A DNA stretch of 64,000 bases from Oleiagrimonas sp963747595 (GTDB lineage: Bacteria; Pseudomonadota; Gammaproteobacteria; Xanthomonadales; Rhodanobacteraceae), in the NCBI GenBank assembly GCA_963747595.1, contig CAVVFO010000001.1:434001-498000 (forward strand). Reading direction: 5' to 3'. Below are positions 53,766 to 63,341 of this stretch, piece after piece (position 1 is the stretch's first letter; every line of letters starts with the position of its first letter). The position numbers and the translations under genes were made by a program. The notes beneath the pieces are model-generated. The model saw only the letters and a list, made by a program, of their open reading frames with translations. It did not search any database and was not told the DNA's origin.

Positions 53766-56015
53766 ATGACCATCAACAACACACATCGTCGCGGTGGCGC
53801 ATTGCATAGTGCCCGTGGCTGGCTGTTCGCTGTGCTGGCGCTTGCCGCGTTGCTTGTCGCCGGCAATGCCGCGGCCACGAGCACGCTGAACAACGTTGAC
53901 TATCAGGCGCTTCCGGGCGGCCGGGTGCAGTTGCGCCTGACCTTCGCCGGCGGCCAGGTGCCATCGCCGAAGATCTTCACCACGCAGGAACCTCCGCGCA
54001 TTGCGGTGGACTTCGCCGATACGCATGACGCGTTCGGCAAACGTCATCTGGATATCGAGAAAGGGTCGACGTCCGGGGTCTCCGTGGTGTCCGCCGGGGG
54101 CCGCACACGCGTGGTCGTGGAGCTGATTCGCCAGGCCAACTATCACACCAGCACGCGGGGCCATTCCCTGCTGCTGACGGTATCCAACGGCACCCAGCCT
54201 GCTCCGGCGGTCGCGGCAGCCAACGTCGATCCCACCAAGACCCTGCCCACCCCCGCGGGTGCGCCCGCCGTCACCGGTGTCGAATTCCATCGCGGACAGG
54301 ATGGCCAGGGACGTGTCCTGATCAACTTCAGCGGCTCCGGTGCGCATGTGGACGTGTCGCGGTCCAGCGACTCCGATACCAGCGATGTGGATCTGGACCT
54401 CAGCAATGTCGACGTGCCGCAGAAATTCGCCAAACGACTGGACGTGGTCGATTTTGCCACGCCCGTGACCACGATCGAGACGCATCCGAAACGGGGCGCG
54501 GGTGCGCACATGATCGTGCACGTCAATGGCCGCGTGACCACGTCCTCCTATCAGACGGGCAAGCAGTATGTGCTGGAAGTCGCTCGCGCCAGGAAGCAGA
54601 GCGAGGAGCAGAAAAACGGCATCATCGGCAAGTCCGACAAGCCGCACTACAAAGGCAAGCCGGCGACCTTCAATTTCCAGAACATTCCGGTGCGCTCCGC
54701 GCTGCAGTTGATCGCGCAGGTGTCCAACCTGAATATCGTGGCCTCCGACAGCGTCAGTGGCAACGTCACACTGCATTTGATCAACGTGCCGTGGGATCAG
54801 GCGCTGGATGTGATCCTGCGCGCCAAGGGCCTGGACAAACGCCGCAGCGGCAACATCATCTGGGTGGCGCCGCAAACCGAGATTGCCGCCTACGAGCAGA
54901 ACGTGGCCGAGGCCCGCCTGAAGGCGCAGGATGCCGCGCAGCTGCAGTCCGCCTACATTCCCATCAGCTATGGCAAGGCGGCGGACATCGCCAAGCTGCT
55001 GACCACCGGCAGCCTGCAGGGCGGTGGTGGTGGCGGTGGTGGTTCCAGCGGCGGACATTCGCGCGGATTCCTCTCGCCACGCGGCAGCGTGTCGTACGAT
55101 CAGCGCACCAATACGCTGCTGCTGCACGACACGCCGGAGAACATCGAGAAGATCCGCAAGCTGGTGGCTGTGCTGGACAAGCCGGTGCGTCAGGTCATGA
55201 TCGAGTCGCGCATCGTCGCCGCCAGTGACAGCTTCGAGCGCAACCTGGGCGTGCAATGGGGCGTGGACGCCTTCCATGTCACCAGTGGCGGGCATCGCTA
55301 CATTGCCTCGGACACGCAGCAAAACACGTCCAGCCTCAATGACAGCCTCAATTCGGTGGCCGGCGGCACGTCCAACACGCTGACCTACCCGGGTGGCCTC
55401 AACGTCAACCTCCCCGGTCCTGCGGCGGGCTCTCCCGCCGGGCGGATCGCGCTGGGCATCCTCAGCTCCAGTTATGACGTCAACCTCGAACTGGCCGCCG
55501 CGCAGACCGAAGGTCGCACCGAAATCATCTCCAGTCCCAAGGTCATTACCGCCAATCAGCAGGAAGCGGATATCCAGCAGGGCGAGCAGATCGGCTATGT
55601 GACATACCAGAACTCCACCGGCGGTGGCGCGCAGACCGGCACGGCGACCGTGCAGTTCAAGAACGTGGTGCTGGAGCTGAAGGTCACTCCCACCATCACG
55701 GCCGACAACCGCGTCTTCCTGAAGATCAACGTCAAGAAGGATGCGCTGGAGAAATTCATCGACAATCCCGGCGGTGGCCAGGTGCCGCAGATCTCCACGC
55801 GTTCGATCAACACGTCGGTCCTGATCGACAACGGCCAGACAGTGGTCCTGGGCGGCATCCACGAAATCACCAAGACGGATTCCACCGTGAAGGTGCCGGG
55901 GCTGGGCGACATCCCGATTCTCGGCTATCTGTTCCGCAGCAAGGATCGCCAGAACAACAAGGCCGAGCTGCTGATCTTCGTCACGCCGCGCATCCTCAGC
56001 GAGACCGGCCGCTGA
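53766..56015 (+). CDS. pilQ: type IV pilus secretin PilQ
   Basis: PilQ secretin, 749 residues with signal peptide. AMIN domains in the N-terminal half, an N-domain (FNFQNIPVRSALQLIAQVSN), then the secretin core with RTEIISSPKVITANQQEA and the end GDIPILGYLFRSK, LLIFVTPRIL. A run of eight glycines near residue 418 lies between N1 and the secretin domain. The start is decided by a near-perfect ribosome site GGGGGTGA (53753-53760), 5 nt from ATG 53766; an ATG at 53760 is in frame but overlaps that site. Confidence 0.96.
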   Translation: MTINNTHRRGGALHSARGWLFAVLALAALLVAGNAAATSTLNNVDYQALPGGRVQLRLTFAGGQVPSPKIFTTQEPPRIAVDFADTHDAFGKRHLDIEKGSTSGVSVVSAGGRTRVVVELIRQANYHTSTRGHSLLLTVSNGTQPAPAVAAANVDPTKTLPTPAGAPAVTGVEFHRGQDGQGRVLINFSGSGAHVDVSRSSDSDTSDVDLDLSNVDVPQKFAKRLDVVDFATPVTTIETHPKRGAGAHMIVHVNGRVTTSSYQTGKQYVLEVARARKQSEEQKNGIIGKSDKPHYKGKPATFNFQNIPVRSALQLIAQVSNLNIVASDSVSGNVTLHLINVPWDQALDVILRAKGLDKRRSGNIIWVAPQTEIAAYEQNVAEARLKAQDAAQLQSAYIPISYGKAADIAKLLTTGSLQGGGGGGGGSSGGHSRGFLSPRGSVSYDQRTNTLLLHDTPENIEKIRKLVAVLDKPVRQVMIESRIVAASDSFERNLGVQWGVDAFHVTSGGHRYIASDTQQNTSSLNDSLNSVAGGTSNTLTYPGGLNVNLPGPAAGSPAGRIALGILSSSYDVNLELAAAQTEGRTEIISSPKVITANQQEADIQQGEQIGYVTYQNSTGGGAQTGTATVQFKNVVLELKVTPTITADNRVFLKINVKKDALEKFIDNPGGGQVPQISTRSINTSVLIDNGQTVVLGGIHEITKTDSTVKVPGLGDIPILGYLFRSKDRQNNKAELLIFVTPRILSETGR

Positions 56016-56041
56016 CCGAGGGTTTCCCGCAGGCAGGCAAG

Positions 56042-56070
56042 GGGGCGGCTTCGGTCGCCTCTTTGCGTTT
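56042..56070 (+). terminator. probable rho-independent terminator after pilQ
   Basis: An 8-bp stem (GGGGCGGC with GTCGCCTC, two G-U pairs) closed by a TTCG tetraloop, followed by TTTGCGTTT. 27 bp after the pilQ stop. The U tract is interrupted, so termination may be partial. Confidence 0.55.
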
Positions 56071-56198
56071 CGGCCGTGACACCATGGCGTGGCGCCGCGG
56101 GCCGCGGGCGGCCCCATGCCCGTGGCATGCACGGGAGTTAAACTTGCGCCTTCTTTTGCTGTCCCACAGCGAGTGCCAACGTGACACCCAAGGACATC

Positions 56199-57194
56199 AT
56201 GACCATGACCGAGCCCCGGGAATCGGGAACACTGCAATCGTCATTCAACCGGCTTCGCGAACAGCTGGGCGAAGCCATCATCGGTCAGCCGCACTTGGTC
56301 GAGTGCCTGCTGATCGCACTGCTCGCCGACGGCCATCTGCTGGTGGAGGGCGCGCCGGGCCTGGCCAAGACCACCGCCATCAAGGCGCTGGCTGCGCGGA
56401 TCGAGGCGGATTTCCATCGCGTGCAGTTCACGCCGGATCTGCTGCCGGCGGATCTCACCGGCACCGATATCTTTCGTCCGCAGACCGGCGCGTTCGAATT
56501 CCAGAAGGGTCCGTTGTTTCACAACATCGTGCTGGCCGATGAGGTCAATCGCGCTCCGGCAAAGGTCCAGTCCGCGTTGCTGGAAGCCATGGCCGAACGG
56601 CAGATCACCATCGGGCGCCGCAGCTGGCCATTGCCGTCGCTGTTTTTGGTCATGGCGACCCAGAACCCGATCGAGCACGAGGGCACGTTCGCGCTGCCGG
56701 AGGCGCAACTGGATCGATTCCTGATGCACGTGTCTCTGGATTATCCGGATGCCGATGCCGAACTGGCCATCCTGGAGTTGGCGCGCAGGCAGGCACGCGA
56801 GACCCTGCATGAGGCGTCGCGGGTGGAGCCCATATTGACGCCGGAAGATGTTTTCGCGGCCCGCGAATCGGTGCTGGATGTGCACGTGGCGCCACCCCTG
56901 GAGCAGTATCTGACGCAGCTGGTGCTGGGCAGCCGCGATGCCGGCGCGTATGACGAAGAGCTGGCGGGCTGGATCGAGTGGGGTGCCAGCCCCCGTGCCA
57001 CCATCGCCCTGGATCGTTGCGCGCGCGCGCACGCCTGGCTGGCCGGCCGCGATTACGCCTTGCCGGACGATGTGCATGCCGTGGCCTACGAAGTCCTGCG
57101 CCATCGCATCCTGCCCAGCTACGAGGCCGAAGCCGCGGGGATCTCGTCGAACCACATGATCGCGCGCCTGCTGGAGCGCGTGCCTCTGCCGTGA
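56199..57194 (+). CDS. MoxR-family AAA+ ATPase
   Basis: MoxR AAA+ ATPase, 331 residues. Walker A EGAPGLAKTT, Walker B NIVLADEVNRAP, sensor 1 MATQNPIEHEGTF and arginine-finger region PEAQLDRF are intact. MoxR proteins act as chaperones that insert cofactors or regulate VWA proteins; the VWA genes directly follow. Starts at GTG 56181 or ATG 56199; the ATG has AAGGA close upstream and is preferred. First gene of a six-gene operon with all junctions overlapping. Confidence 0.93.
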   Translation: MTMTEPRESGTLQSSFNRLREQLGEAIIGQPHLVECLLIALLADGHLLVEGAPGLAKTTAIKALAARIEADFHRVQFTPDLLPADLTGTDIFRPQTGAFEFQKGPLFHNIVLADEVNRAPAKVQSALLEAMAERQITIGRRSWPLPSLFLVMATQNPIEHEGTFALPEAQLDRFLMHVSLDYPDADAELAILELARRQARETLHEASRVEPILTPEDVFAARESVLDVHVAPPLEQYLTQLVLGSRDAGAYDEELAGWIEWGASPRATIALDRCARAHAWLAGRDYALPDDVHAVAYEVLRHRILPSYEAEAAGISSNHMIARLLERVPLP

Positions 57195-58180
57195 GCGCAC
57201 GCCGGCCCGTTTCCGCTGCACCCGGGTTCAAACAGGCCGGGTCCGTGGCATCCAGCCCACATCCGGCGACAGCGGGGGTGGATGCCGATGGTCGCACCCG
57301 CGTGCGGCTTGACGATCTCCTGGCGCTGCGGCTGCATGTGCCTGCACATGAACGTCTGCGCCGCACCGCCGTGCGCACCCGTGATGCCGGTACCCACGCG
57401 GGGCGCACGCGCGGGCGGGGCATGGATTACATGGAGTCACGCATCTACCAGGCCGGGGATGACGTGCGTCAGATCGACTGGCGCCTCACGGCGCGCAGCG
57501 GCCGCATGCATACCAAGCTGTTTCAGGAAGAGCGCGAGCGCAGCTTCATGACGCTTCTGGACACCAACGCAGCGTTGCGCTTCGGCACCCGGACACGTTT
57601 CAAATCGGTGCAGGCCGCTCGTGCCGTTGCCCTGGCGACGTGGCAGGCGGTGCGCGCCGGCGAGCGCGTCGGGGTGATGGGGTTTGGTGGCACCCGACAA
57701 CTGCTGAAGCCGCGCCGCGGACAACGTGGCGCGCTGGGCGTGCTGGGTGCGCTGGTGCGTTGGGATGGCGAGTCCAGCGGCGAAGCGGAAACGTTGTCCG
57801 ATGCATTGCGCCGTGCGGCTCGCGTGATGCGCGGTGCCAGTCAACTGCTGCTCATCAGCGACGGCCATAGTGTCGACGAGGCCGCGCGCGAGCACCTGCT
57901 GCAGCTGCGGCGGCGCACCGACGTCAGCGTGTTGATCGTCGCCGATGTGCTGGAACTGGCCGCGCCACCTCCCGGCCGCTATCCGCTGGTGCTCGGCCAG
58001 CAGCACGTTTACATGGACCTGTCCGCCGCTGCCACGCGCGAGGCATTCCGCCGATCCATGCATGCCGACGTCGCACGCCTGATCGAGCTGTGCCGCAGTG
58101 TCGGCGTGCGGCAGCGCGTGATCAGCACCGTCGACGATCCATTGCCGGCCGTGCAGGCGCTGCGTCGGGGGCGGGCATGA
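57191..58180 (+). CDS. DUF58 domain-containing protein
   Basis: DUF58 family, 329 residues. The diagnostic segment is GMDYMESRIYQAGDDVRQIDWRLTARSG, followed by a VWA-like C-terminal part (LLISDGHSVDEAAREHLL). The partner of MoxR in most bacteria; function unresolved. Start GTG shares bases with the moxR stop (GTGA). Confidence 0.88.
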   Translation: MSARRPVSAAPGFKQAGSVASSPHPATAGVDADGRTRVRLDDLLALRLHVPAHERLRRTAVRTRDAGTHAGRTRGRGMDYMESRIYQAGDDVRQIDWRLTARSGRMHTKLFQEERERSFMTLLDTNAALRFGTRTRFKSVQAARAVALATWQAVRAGERVGVMGFGGTRQLLKPRRGQRGALGVLGALVRWDGESSGEAETLSDALRRAARVMRGASQLLLISDGHSVDEAAREHLLQLRRRTDVSVLIVADVLELAAPPPGRYPLVLGQQHVYMDLSAAATREAFRRSMHADVARLIELCRSVGVRQRVISTVDDPLPAVQALRRGRA

Positions 58181-58686
58181 GCGCATTGTCGACCCCGCCA
58201 CACGCGGCGCCGGCGCACGGCCCGCCCCTGCGTGACATTCACATGCCTCCCGCACCGTCATGGTGGCCACCGGCTCCGGGGTGGTGGATGCTGGCAGGGC
58301 TTTTGCTGTTGCTGCTCGTCCTCGCTGCGTGGCTATGGGCGCGTCGCCGCCCTCGCGTGCATCGCTGGCAGGCGGCACGGCAGGAGCTTGATGCCGCCGA
58401 AGCGCGCTACGCGGCGGATGGCGATGGCGCGGCGCTGGCCGCCAGCGTGTCGCAGCTGTTGCGCCGTGCCGCGCGCCTGCACAACCGCACTGCGGTCACC
58501 GACGGTGGTGAGCCTTGGCAAGCCCTATTGCGCGACCTGGCGCCGGACCGGCCCTGTGCCGATACGCTGATCGCGTTGCAGATGTCCATGTACCGGCCGG
58601 ATGCGGGCATCGACAGTGCCACCGTGCTGCCGGCCGCACGGCGCTGGTTGCGCCGCGCACTGCTGCGCAGGCCCCGCCGTGTTTGA
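58177..58686 (+). CDS. DUF4381 domain-containing membrane protein
   Basis: A 169-residue protein with a Pro-rich periplasmic-like start (RDIHMPPAPSWWPPAPGWW), one transmembrane helix (about 38-58) and a cytoplasmic helical tail rich in Arg/Ala. DUF4381 genes sit between DUF58 and the VWA genes in gammaproteobacterial Bat-type operons. ATGA overlap with DUF58; 8-bp overlap with the next gene. Function unknown. Confidence 0.82.
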   Translation: MSALSTPPHAAPAHGPPLRDIHMPPAPSWWPPAPGWWMLAGLLLLLLVLAAWLWARRRPRVHRWQAARQELDAAEARYAADGDGAALAASVSQLLRRAARLHNRTAVTDGGEPWQALLRDLAPDRPCADTLIALQMSMYRPDAGIDSATVLPAARRWLRRALLRRPRRV

Positions 58687-59668
58687 GTTTGCCTGGCCAT
58701 GGGTCTTCGTGGCAGCGCCATTGCCGTGGTTGCTGTGGCGCTTTCTGCGTCCGTTGCAGCCCGCCGTGGCGTTGCGGTTGACGCCGCACACGCTGCCTGC
58801 GGCACGTGCATTCCCGTCGCGACGGTTGCGTTCGGTGCCTGTCTTGCTGATTGGCGCGTGGTTGTGCCTGCTGCTGGCGGCAGCGCGCCCGCAGTGGGTG
58901 GGTCCGCCGCAGGCGCTCAAGCGCTCGGGGCGGGCCATGATGCTGGCCGTGGATATTTCCGGATCCATGAATCTCAAGGACATGCAGCTGGGGGGCAGCA
59001 CGGTCAGCCGGTTTGCCGCGGTCGAGGCCATTGCCGGCGATTTCATCTCGCGTCGCCACGGTGATCAGGTGGGGCTGATCCTGTTCGGGTCGCGCGCCTA
59101 CATGATCACGCCGCTCACCTTCGACCTGAGCGCCGTGCGTGCGCAACTGGATGGTGCCGCAGTGGGGCTGGCCGGACGCGAAACAGCCATCGGCGACGCC
59201 ATCGGCGTGGCGGTGCGCAGGCTGCGCAACCTGCCCGCCCGCTCGCGCGTGCTGGTGTTGCTGACTGATGGCGTCAACAACGCCGGCAGCATCATGCCCC
59301 AGGCCGCCGCTCGTATCGCCAAGGCGGCAGGTGTGCGTATCTACACCATCGGCATCGGTGCCACGCAGATGTATGTTCCCGGATTTTTCGGCATGCAGAC
59401 GATCAACCCTTCGGCACAGCTTGATGCACACATGCTCAAGCACATTGCCAAAAGTACCGGCGGGAAATTTTTCCGCGCCACGGACACGGCGCAGCTTGCC
59501 GAGGCCTATCGCACCATCGGGCGCATGGAGCCGGCGGTGCATGCGCAGGTGATGCGACGTGCCCACCGCGAACTGTTCCGCTGGCCACTGCTGGCTGCCT
59601 TGCTTCTGGCGACACTGGGCTGGGCCGCTGGCCGGGCGCTGTGGCGTCGGCGGGAGGCGCGTGCGTGA
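58679..59668 (+). CDS. VWA domain membrane protein (BatA-like)
   Basis: A 329-residue BatA-like protein. Two N-terminal membrane helices, a VWA domain with an intact MIDAS (DISGSMN near 92-98, and the distal LLTDGVNNAG), and a C-terminal helix. Metal-dependent protein-protein contact in the periplasm is expected. Start GTG 58679; the reading overlaps the previous stop by 8 bp and the next start by GTGA. Confidence 0.88.
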   Translation: MFEFAWPWVFVAAPLPWLLWRFLRPLQPAVALRLTPHTLPAARAFPSRRLRSVPVLLIGAWLCLLLAAARPQWVGPPQALKRSGRAMMLAVDISGSMNLKDMQLGGSTVSRFAAVEAIAGDFISRRHGDQVGLILFGSRAYMITPLTFDLSAVRAQLDGAAVGLAGRETAIGDAIGVAVRRLRNLPARSRVLVLLTDGVNNAGSIMPQAAARIAKAAGVRIYTIGIGATQMYVPGFFGMQTINPSAQLDAHMLKHIAKSTGGKFFRATDTAQLAEAYRTIGRMEPAVHAQVMRRAHRELFRWPLLAALLLATLGWAAGRALWRRREARA

Positions 59669-61494
59669 ACGCATTCTGGCACAGCCTGCATTTCCTGCAC
59701 CCACAGTGGCTGTGGCTGCTGGCCGGAGTCCCGCTGCTGATAGCGCTGGCGTGGCGCCGGGGCACCGCGGAGACCGCGCTGTTGCGCATGGTCGATGAGT
59801 CATTGCTGGCGCACGTGATCGAACGCCACGGGGTGCGTCGTCGCTGGCCTTTGCCTGCGGCAGTGCTGGGCTGGATATTGCTGAGCCTGGCCATGGCCGG
59901 CCCGGCCTGGCGCAAGGTGCCGCAGCCCCTGTATGCCAATCAGGCCGCACAGGTGGTGGCGCTGTCATTGTCCCGGCACATGCTGGTGCGCGATGTGACG
60001 CCTGACCGCCTCAGCCGCGCGCGCTACAAGATCCACGCCCTGCTGGATGCCAACGCGGACGGGCAGAACGGCCTGGTGGCGTATGCCGGCGAGGCCTTCA
60101 CGGTGGCGCCGCTGACTTCCGATGCCCACGCCCTGAGTGATCTGCTCAACGATCTTGATCCCGGGACCATGCCGGTAGCGGGCAACGATGCAGCGGCGGC
60201 CATCCAGCGCGGCACAAAACTGCTGCAACATGCCGGACGTGCCCACGGTTCGCTGGTGCTGGTGACGGACTCTGCCGCAGCCCACGCCGTCTCCGCGGCG
60301 CGTGCCGCACATGCCGAGGGCGTCCGTGTATCGGTCCTGGGGGTGGGGACGGCGCAGGGCGGGCCGGTGCCGCAGGCCCGGGGTGGATTTGTCCGGAATG
60401 CACAAGGCAATATCCGTATGGCGAAACGCGACGATCACATGCTGCGAAAGCTGGCCAAAGCCGGTGGCGGCGTGTACGCGCCAATGACGGACGGACCTGC
60501 GGATATCCGGACACTGAAACACATGCTGCGCTCCCATCTGGCCGATACCAGTACCGATCAGGCGAGCCACACGCGCTGGGTGGATGAAGGCCCGTGGCTC
60601 TTGCTGGGCCTGCTGCCGCTGGCGGCGCTGATGTTCCGGCGGGGCTGGCTTCTGCTGCTGCCCCTGATGGTCATGCCGTTGTGGCCGCAACCGGCACAGG
60701 CCGGCACGTTCAGCAACCTCTGGCGCCGTCCCGACCAGCAGGCAGCGCAGGCGCTCAAGGAGGGACATCCCAAGCGCGCGCAACAACTTGCCCGATCACC
60801 GCAATGGCGCGGTGCGGCGGCATACCGCGCCAAGGATTATGCGGCGGCGATCCGCGCGTTCGACGCACAGCATGATCCACGCGCGCAATACAATCTGGGC
60901 AATGCGCTGGCCAGGGCGGGGCATTACCAGGCCGCGATCAAGGCGTATGACGCGGCCCTCAAGGCCGATCCCGGCAATGCCGACGCGGCCGCCAACCGCA
61001 GGGCCGTACGTGACTGGCTACGCAAGCAGCGGAAGAAGCACAAGCCAAAGGGCGGCAAGAACGGCAAGCAGCAGAAGGGTGGCCACGACCAGAGTGGCAG
61101 CAAGGGACAGAACGGTGCGCACGACGGCAGCCAACCCGCCCATGCGGACACCCAGGGCCACTCCAGCAGAAACGGACACGCGCACCAAAATCGGCAGCAC
61201 CAGGGGGAGACGTCCGCTGCCACTGCCGATCAGGCGCGCAAGCAGCAGGCACAGGCGCGCAAGGCACGCAAGGCGCTGAAGGCGCGCATGGACCAGGCGC
61301 TCGGGCACGGTGGCAGAAAGTCCTCGAAGGCCTATGCACTGGGTCAGTCCCGGAAACAAGGTGCGGGCAACAAAAGGCGTCTCCCTGACAGCATGGAAAA
61401 GTCGCTGCAGCGAGTGCCGGACGATCCGGGTGGTTTGCTCAGGCGCAAGTTCCAGTTGGAATACCAGCAGCGCCATGGCGGAGGTGGGCAGTGA
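59665..61494 (+). CDS. VWA and TPR domain protein (BatB/BatC-like) with degenerate MIDAS
   Basis: A 609-residue fusion: membrane helices, VWA domain, a helix pair at about 315-350, then TPR-like repeats (AQYNLGNALARAGHYQAAIK) and a Lys/Gly/His/Gln/Ser-rich disordered tail. In the VWA domain, the MIDAS place reads S101-L-S103-R-H105 (ALSLSRHML) instead of the DxSxS found in the preceding gene. The first Asp and the last Ser are both lost, so metal binding is doubtful. Start GTG 59665 with GGGAGG 7 nt upstream. Confidence 0.87.
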   Translation: MNAFWHSLHFLHPQWLWLLAGVPLLIALAWRRGTAETALLRMVDESLLAHVIERHGVRRRWPLPAAVLGWILLSLAMAGPAWRKVPQPLYANQAAQVVALSLSRHMLVRDVTPDRLSRARYKIHALLDANADGQNGLVAYAGEAFTVAPLTSDAHALSDLLNDLDPGTMPVAGNDAAAAIQRGTKLLQHAGRAHGSLVLVTDSAAAHAVSAARAAHAEGVRVSVLGVGTAQGGPVPQARGGFVRNAQGNIRMAKRDDHMLRKLAKAGGGVYAPMTDGPADIRTLKHMLRSHLADTSTDQASHTRWVDEGPWLLLGLLPLAALMFRRGWLLLLPLMVMPLWPQPAQAGTFSNLWRRPDQQAAQALKEGHPKRAQQLARSPQWRGAAAYRAKDYAAAIRAFDAQHDPRAQYNLGNALARAGHYQAAIKAYDAALKADPGNADAAANRRAVRDWLRKQRKKHKPKGGKNGKQQKGGHDQSGSKGQNGAHDGSQPAHADTQGHSSRNGHAHQNRQHQGETSAATADQARKQQAQARKARKALKARMDQALGHGGRKSSKAYALGQSRKQGAGNKRRLPDSMEKSLQRVPDDPGGLLRRKFQLEYQQRHGGGGQ

Positions 61495-63272
61495 GCAAGC
61501 AATGGGCCCGTTGGCCAATGCCGGGATTGTTGCTGGCGGTTTGCCTTGTGGCGGCGGTCACCGCACAAGCAGCGGCGGCGCAGGTGACGGCCTCGCTGAG
61601 CCAGCATGCCATTTCACTTGACGATACCGTGACCCTCACCGTGACAGTGACCGGCCACACGCAGGGGTCGGAGCCGGATTTCGGCGCGCTGGATCAGGAT
61701 TTCCACGTGCTGAACACCGGGCGGACGTCCAGCATGCAGATCGTCAACGGTCAGCGGAGTTCCTCTCTGCACTGGTCCCTGACTCTGCAGCCGCGGCATG
61801 CCGGTGTGCTGCATGTCCCGTCATTGCAGGTGGGTGGTGCACATACCCGTGCGCTGACGCTGAAGGTGGCGCCGGCATCCACGCATGCCCGCGGGGGCCC
61901 CGGTGACCCGGTCTTCCTGGAGGCGACACCCAGCACGACGACGCCCTACATCGGCCAGCAGGTCACGCTGAGCGTGAAGCTGTTCTACGAACCCAGTCTG
62001 GCCAGTGGCAGTCTGGGCCGTCCGCAGGCAGATGGGCTGGATGTGCGGCAGTTGGGGCATGATCAACGCTACCAGACGCGCCGCAACGGTCGCGCATATC
62101 ACGTCGTGGAGCGCCAGTTCGCCTTGTTTGCGCAACACCCGGGCAGCATTCAGGTGGCGGGCATCGACTTCAGGGGACAGGCGTTGGACAGCGGCGGCAT
62201 GGGTGGTTTTTTCAGTCAGGGGCGCACCGTGCAGGCGCGCTCGGCCGCATTCACGCTGCACGTGCGCAAACCAGCGGCAAAAGCCGGCACACCGTGGATA
62301 CCGGCGCGCAATCTTGCGCTGACTCTGCAGGGGGTTCCGCAGGACGGGAAGGTGCAGGTGGGTGAACCGTTGAACCTGACCCTCACCGAGCTCGCGGTCG
62401 GCATCCCCTTCGAAAGTCTGCCCGAACCGACACTGCCGTCATTGCAGGGTGCGCAGATCTACCCGGACAAGCCGGAGGGAACCACGCAGAACGACAGCGA
62501 CTGGCTGATCGGCAAGCGCACGCGCAGTTTTGCCGTGGTGCCGACGCATGCTGGCACGCTGACCATTCCGCGCATCACGCTGAGCTGGTGGAACGTGGTC
62601 AAGAATCAGCAGGAAACAGCCAGCATTCCGGCGCATACGCTGACCGTCAGCGCTGCGCCGGGCGCCGCATCCAGCGTGCAGAACCGCCTGCCCGCAGCGC
62701 CGGTGGCATCCTCCTCCGGACCCGCCGCGGCCGCGTCGTCATCAGCAGGCGCGGCATTGGCCGGGCCCCCACCGGCCGCACCGCGGAACGCTGCAGGTCG
62801 CGCAGGATCGTGGTGGCGGCGTCTGGCGCTGGCTGGCCTCGGGTTATGGCTGCTGTCGGCCGCCGCGGTGGTGCTGGCAGTATTCTGGTTGCGGGCACGC
62901 CGGCGGCGCATGGGCCGGTTCGCGGCGGAAGAGACGGCGCGGGCGCAGCCGCAGACCGGGCGTGGTCGCTATCGCAATGCCTTCCTGGCGGCGGTGCGCG
63001 CTGGCGATGTTGATGCCCAGGCCAGAACGTTGCTTGCGTGGGCGCAAGCGGAGCGCTCGCACATCACCCATCTGGGCGCACTGCAGGCGGCATTGCGTGA
63101 CGCCGGGCAGCAGTCGGTGGTTGAATCGCTGCAGCGGCGGCGATTCAGCACCGCGGGCGGCGACATGCCGCCGGCTGATCATGTGGCGGCGCTGTTCCGG
63201 GGCGGCCTGCGGTGGCGCGACGCCCAACCCGATACGGTGTCGCCGTTGCCGCCGCTGTATCCGCGTCGATAA
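61491..63272 (+). CDS. BatD-like protein
   Basis: BatD family, 593 residues: signal peptide (about 1-29), a series of Ig-like beta domains (VTASLSQHAISLDDTVTLTV; EATPSTTTPYIGQQVTLSV), a Pro/Ala linker near 390-430, one helix (about 445-465) and a cytoplasmic tail. BatD proteins of aerotolerance operons are periplasmic; mechanism unresolved. Start GTG overlaps the upstream stop (GTGA). Last gene of the moxR operon. Confidence 0.85.
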   Translation: MSKQWARWPMPGLLLAVCLVAAVTAQAAAAQVTASLSQHAISLDDTVTLTVTVTGHTQGSEPDFGALDQDFHVLNTGRTSSMQIVNGQRSSSLHWSLTLQPRHAGVLHVPSLQVGGAHTRALTLKVAPASTHARGGPGDPVFLEATPSTTTPYIGQQVTLSVKLFYEPSLASGSLGRPQADGLDVRQLGHDQRYQTRRNGRAYHVVERQFALFAQHPGSIQVAGIDFRGQALDSGGMGGFFSQGRTVQARSAAFTLHVRKPAAKAGTPWIPARNLALTLQGVPQDGKVQVGEPLNLTLTELAVGIPFESLPEPTLPSLQGAQIYPDKPEGTTQNDSDWLIGKRTRSFAVVPTHAGTLTIPRITLSWWNVVKNQQETASIPAHTLTVSAAPGAASSVQNRLPAAPVASSSGPAAAASSSAGAALAGPPPAAPRNAAGRAGSWWRRLALAGLGLWLLSAAAVVLAVFWLRARRRRMGRFAAEETARAQPQTGRGRYRNAFLAAVRAGDVDAQARTLLAWAQAERSHITHLGALQAALRDAGQQSVVESLQRRRFSTAGGDMPPADHVAALFRGGLRWRDAQPDTVSPLPPLYPRR

Positions 63273-63330
63273 ATCATGCGAACCAGCACGCGCGGCGCGG
63301 GTCGAATCAGGATGTCACTGAAATGGCACC

Positions 63331-63341
63331 CAGGGACCCTG
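63331..63341. promoter_or_regulatory. palindrome CAGGGACCCTG upstream of marR-type gene
   Basis: A perfect 5-1-5 palindrome next to TATTCT (63343-63348), a possible -10 for the marR gene. Flanking ATCAGG (63306-63311) and CCTGAT (63338-63343) add a second, wider symmetry. MarR proteins typically autoregulate through such sites; no -35 match was evident, so this is tentative. Confidence 0.35.

Noticed and set aside
53649..56237. An 862-codon open frame antisense to pilQ (minus strand)
   Set aside because: High-GC codon bias of pilQ leaves the opposite strand open; its product is His/Gly/Arg-rich with no recognisable motif, while pilQ on the plus strand is unmistakable.
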